From Lentzea indica (lineage in GTDB: Bacteria > Actinomycetota > Actinomycetes > Mycobacteriales > Pseudonocardiaceae), in NCBI RefSeq assembly GCF_012184385.1, contig NZ_VSRL01000002.1, positions 45,345 to 109,344 of the forward strand: DNA of 64,000 bases, in the 5' to 3' direction. Each line of letters opens with the position of its first letter. The first letter of the stretch is position 1. Below, piece after piece: positions 62,894-64,000 of the stretch. The position numbers and the translations under genes were made by a program. A model generated the notes under the pieces. That model had not been told where the DNA came from. It saw only the letters and a list, made by a program, of their open reading frames with translations, and ran no database searches.

Positions 62894-62957
62894 GGCTCCG
62901 AAGACGCGCCGTCAAGAGTTCGAGCGGGTTGTTTTGCCTGCCGGTTACTGTTGCGCG

Positions 62958-63728
62958 ATGAGCAACTCCGACTCGGCAGCTCAGGTGCAGTCCGTCGACA
63001 GAGCCATCAGCGTGCTTGAACTACTGGCCCAAGGGGAGGCCGGTATCACCGAAATCGCAGGTGAGCTGGGCGTGCACAAATCCACGGTGTCCAGACTCGT
63101 GTCCGTCCTGGAGTCCCGCGGCCTGGTCGAGCAGCTGGGTGAGAGAGGCAAGTACGCGATCGGCTTCGGCGTGGTTCGCCTCGCCGGCGCCGCCACCGGT
63201 CGCATGGACCTGACCAAGCTCGGCCAGCCCGTGTGCCAGACGCTGGCCGACTCCTTCGGCGAAACCGTCAACATCGCCGTGCATGACGCCGGCGTCGCCA
63301 TCAACATCACCCAGGCCCGCGGCTCGGCGGCCGTCTCGGCCGTGAACTGGATCGGCCAGCGCACGCCCCTGCACGCCACCTCCTCCGGCAAAATCCTTCT
63401 GGCGTACCTGCCGGTCGAGGAACGCAAGCGGCTCGTCTCGATACCGCTGGACTCGTACACCGAGAACACCGTTGTCGATCCTGATCGCCTTTTGGCCGAA
63501 CTGGAGACCGTCGCGTCGCAGGGGTACGCGGCCTGCTTCGAGGAGCTGGAGCTCGGGCTGCACGCGGTGGCCGTCCCGGTCCGCGGGCATCGCGGCGAGG
63601 TGGTGGCGGCGATGAGCGCTTCCGGGCCGTCGTACCGGTTGTCCCGTGAGCGGGTCGAGCAGATCGTGCCAACGATGTCGGCGGCGGCGGCCGACCTCTC
63701 GGCACAGCTCGGCTACTTCGCGGGTTAG
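62958..63728 (+). CDS. IclR-family transcriptional regulator
   Basis: The 256-residue protein has an N-terminal winged helix (QSVDRAISVLELLAQGEAGI, TEIAGELGVHKSTVSRLVSV) and a C-terminal GAF-like ligand domain (GQRTPLHATSSGKILLAYLP, ACFEELELGLHAVAVPVRGH). It is divergent from the ferredoxin/betaine operon and is its likely repressor or activator. The stop codon TAG (63726-63728) forms the first bases of an inverted-repeat element, but the protein length is normal for the family, so no residues seem to be lost. Confidence 0.92.
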   Translation: MSNSDSAAQVQSVDRAISVLELLAQGEAGITEIAGELGVHKSTVSRLVSVLESRGLVEQLGERGKYAIGFGVVRLAGAATGRMDLTKLGQPVCQTLADSFGETVNIAVHDAGVAINITQARGSAAVSAVNWIGQRTPLHATSSGKILLAYLPVEERKRLVSIPLDSYTENTVVDPDRLLAELETVASQGYAACFEELELGLHAVAVPVRGHRGEVVAAMSASGPSYRLSRERVEQIVPTMSAAAADLSAQLGYFAG

Positions 63729-63891
63729 TGGCGTGGCCCGAAACGTTGGCGGTGAATTCACGCTCAGCAGGACGCCTCGCGGCACCGCCCCCACGCCCCC
63801 ATACGACTCCGGTATGAGGACGTGGGGGCGGCACCACGATGCGCCCGTCTGACCGCGAATTCGCTCGGCAACGTTTCGAGCCACGCCACTA
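63726..63891. repeat. 166-bp MITE-like element with 25-bp terminal inverted repeats
   Basis: The ends, 63726-63750 and 63867-63891, are inverted copies with 23 of 25 matches (TAGTGGCGTGGC then CGAAACGTTG). Inside lies a second palindromic region around 63785-63832, centred on ACTCCGG with GC-rich arms (CCGCCCCCACG / CGTGGGGGCGG). It has no coding capacity. The structure fits a miniature inverted-repeat element or a long folded repeat. It directly abuts the IclR stop. Confidence 0.75.
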
Positions 63892-63936
63892 GTAGCGTGT
63901 TGCTGCTTAGCTGTGGTGCTTCTGACTGGGATGCTG

Positions 63937-63968
63937 TTGTCCGGCAGGCTCTTTCCCCTGCCGGACAA
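63937..63968. terminator. perfect hairpin upstream of the partial ORF
   Basis: A 12-bp perfect stem (TTGTCCGGCAGG / CCTGCCGGACAA) with an eight-base loop lies 12 bases before ATG 63980. It may be a terminator for the IclR transcript or a hairpin at the left end of an insertion sequence that blocks read-through into a transposase gene. Confidence 0.55.
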
Positions 63969-63979
63969 GGACTGTTGTC

Positions 63980-64000
63980 ATGGCCTCGCAGTTGAAGCGG
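63980..64000 (+). CDS. partial ORF at window edge
   Basis: ATG 63980 begins MASQLKR and runs off the window. The protective-looking hairpin upstream and the adjacent inverted-repeat element suggest a mobile element ORF, but seven codons cannot establish this. Confidence 0.25.

Overview
The window is high-GC actinomycete DNA. Genes are often translationally coupled through ATGA or GTGA overlaps, GTG starts are common, and the families present (XRE-DUF5753/DUF397 pair, ECF42 sigma factor with a DGPF protein, AbfB-carrying GH43 enzymes, LCP protein, MGT glycosyltransferase) are typical of Pseudonocardiaceae-like organisms such as Lentzea or Saccharothrix. The genus is inference.

Left part (1-24.5 kb) looks accessory. 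It holds a coupled four-gene minus-strand operon (patatin lipase, MGT glycosyltransferase, membrane protein, frameshifted alpha/beta hydrolase), a small secreted protein, a decapitated NRPS adenylation-carrier fragment, three secreted GH43/AbfB arabinan-type enzymes behind LacI-like operators, three consecutive truncated genes (amino-acid permease, phoU, trans-sulfuration enzyme), a sulfur/persulfide locus (cysteine desulfurase, MFS, MBL-rhodanese, divergent ArsR-rhodanese sensor, MFS), an AhpD-like/DGPF/ECF42 unit, a methyltransferase with TetR, and a TetR/P450 pair. It ends at the 3' half of a tRNA-Lys(CUU) gene followed by a strong terminator, which is what the distal att site of a tRNA-integrated island looks like.

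Middle part (24.7-42.3 kb): a truncated double-Lrp regulator, then a minus-strand operon (MBL hydrolase, crotonase, class I aminotransferase, MFS) facing a divergent Lrp/AsnC regulator. Next comes a myo-inositol catabolic operon (two TIM-barrel isomerases, iolA, iolD, iolB, a DeoC-like aldolase, iolC) divergent from a sugar ABC transporter (binding lipoprotein, permease, ATPase). Copies of TAGCACGA in the divergent promoter region are the obvious operator candidate. The ATPase gene runs directly into the 3' part of an ABC-F gene that has lost its front end.

Right part (42.3-64 kb): XRE/DUF397 pair, GNAT, ceramidase-like membrane protein, DUF2252 kinase-fold protein, ornithine aminotransferase, PPK2, a Tat-type lactonase, a GDSL esterase, ArsR/SRPBCC pair, HipA-like/DUF3037 pair, LCP protein, a 34-residue ORF, a 3-hydroxybutyrate dehydrogenase/MHS symporter/GAF-PucR unit, and a choline/betaine-type operon (APC permease, GMC dehydrogenase, betaine aldehyde dehydrogenase, ferredoxin reductase, Rieske ferredoxin) with a divergent IclR regulator. 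A 166-bp element with 25-bp inverted ends abuts the IclR stop codon, and a hairpin precedes a partial ORF at the window edge.

A recurrent theme is gene fragments joined at abrupt junctions (5.8, 11.2, 11.8, 25.5 and 41.3 kb). These are either real deletion scars or assembly collapses and deserve checking together.
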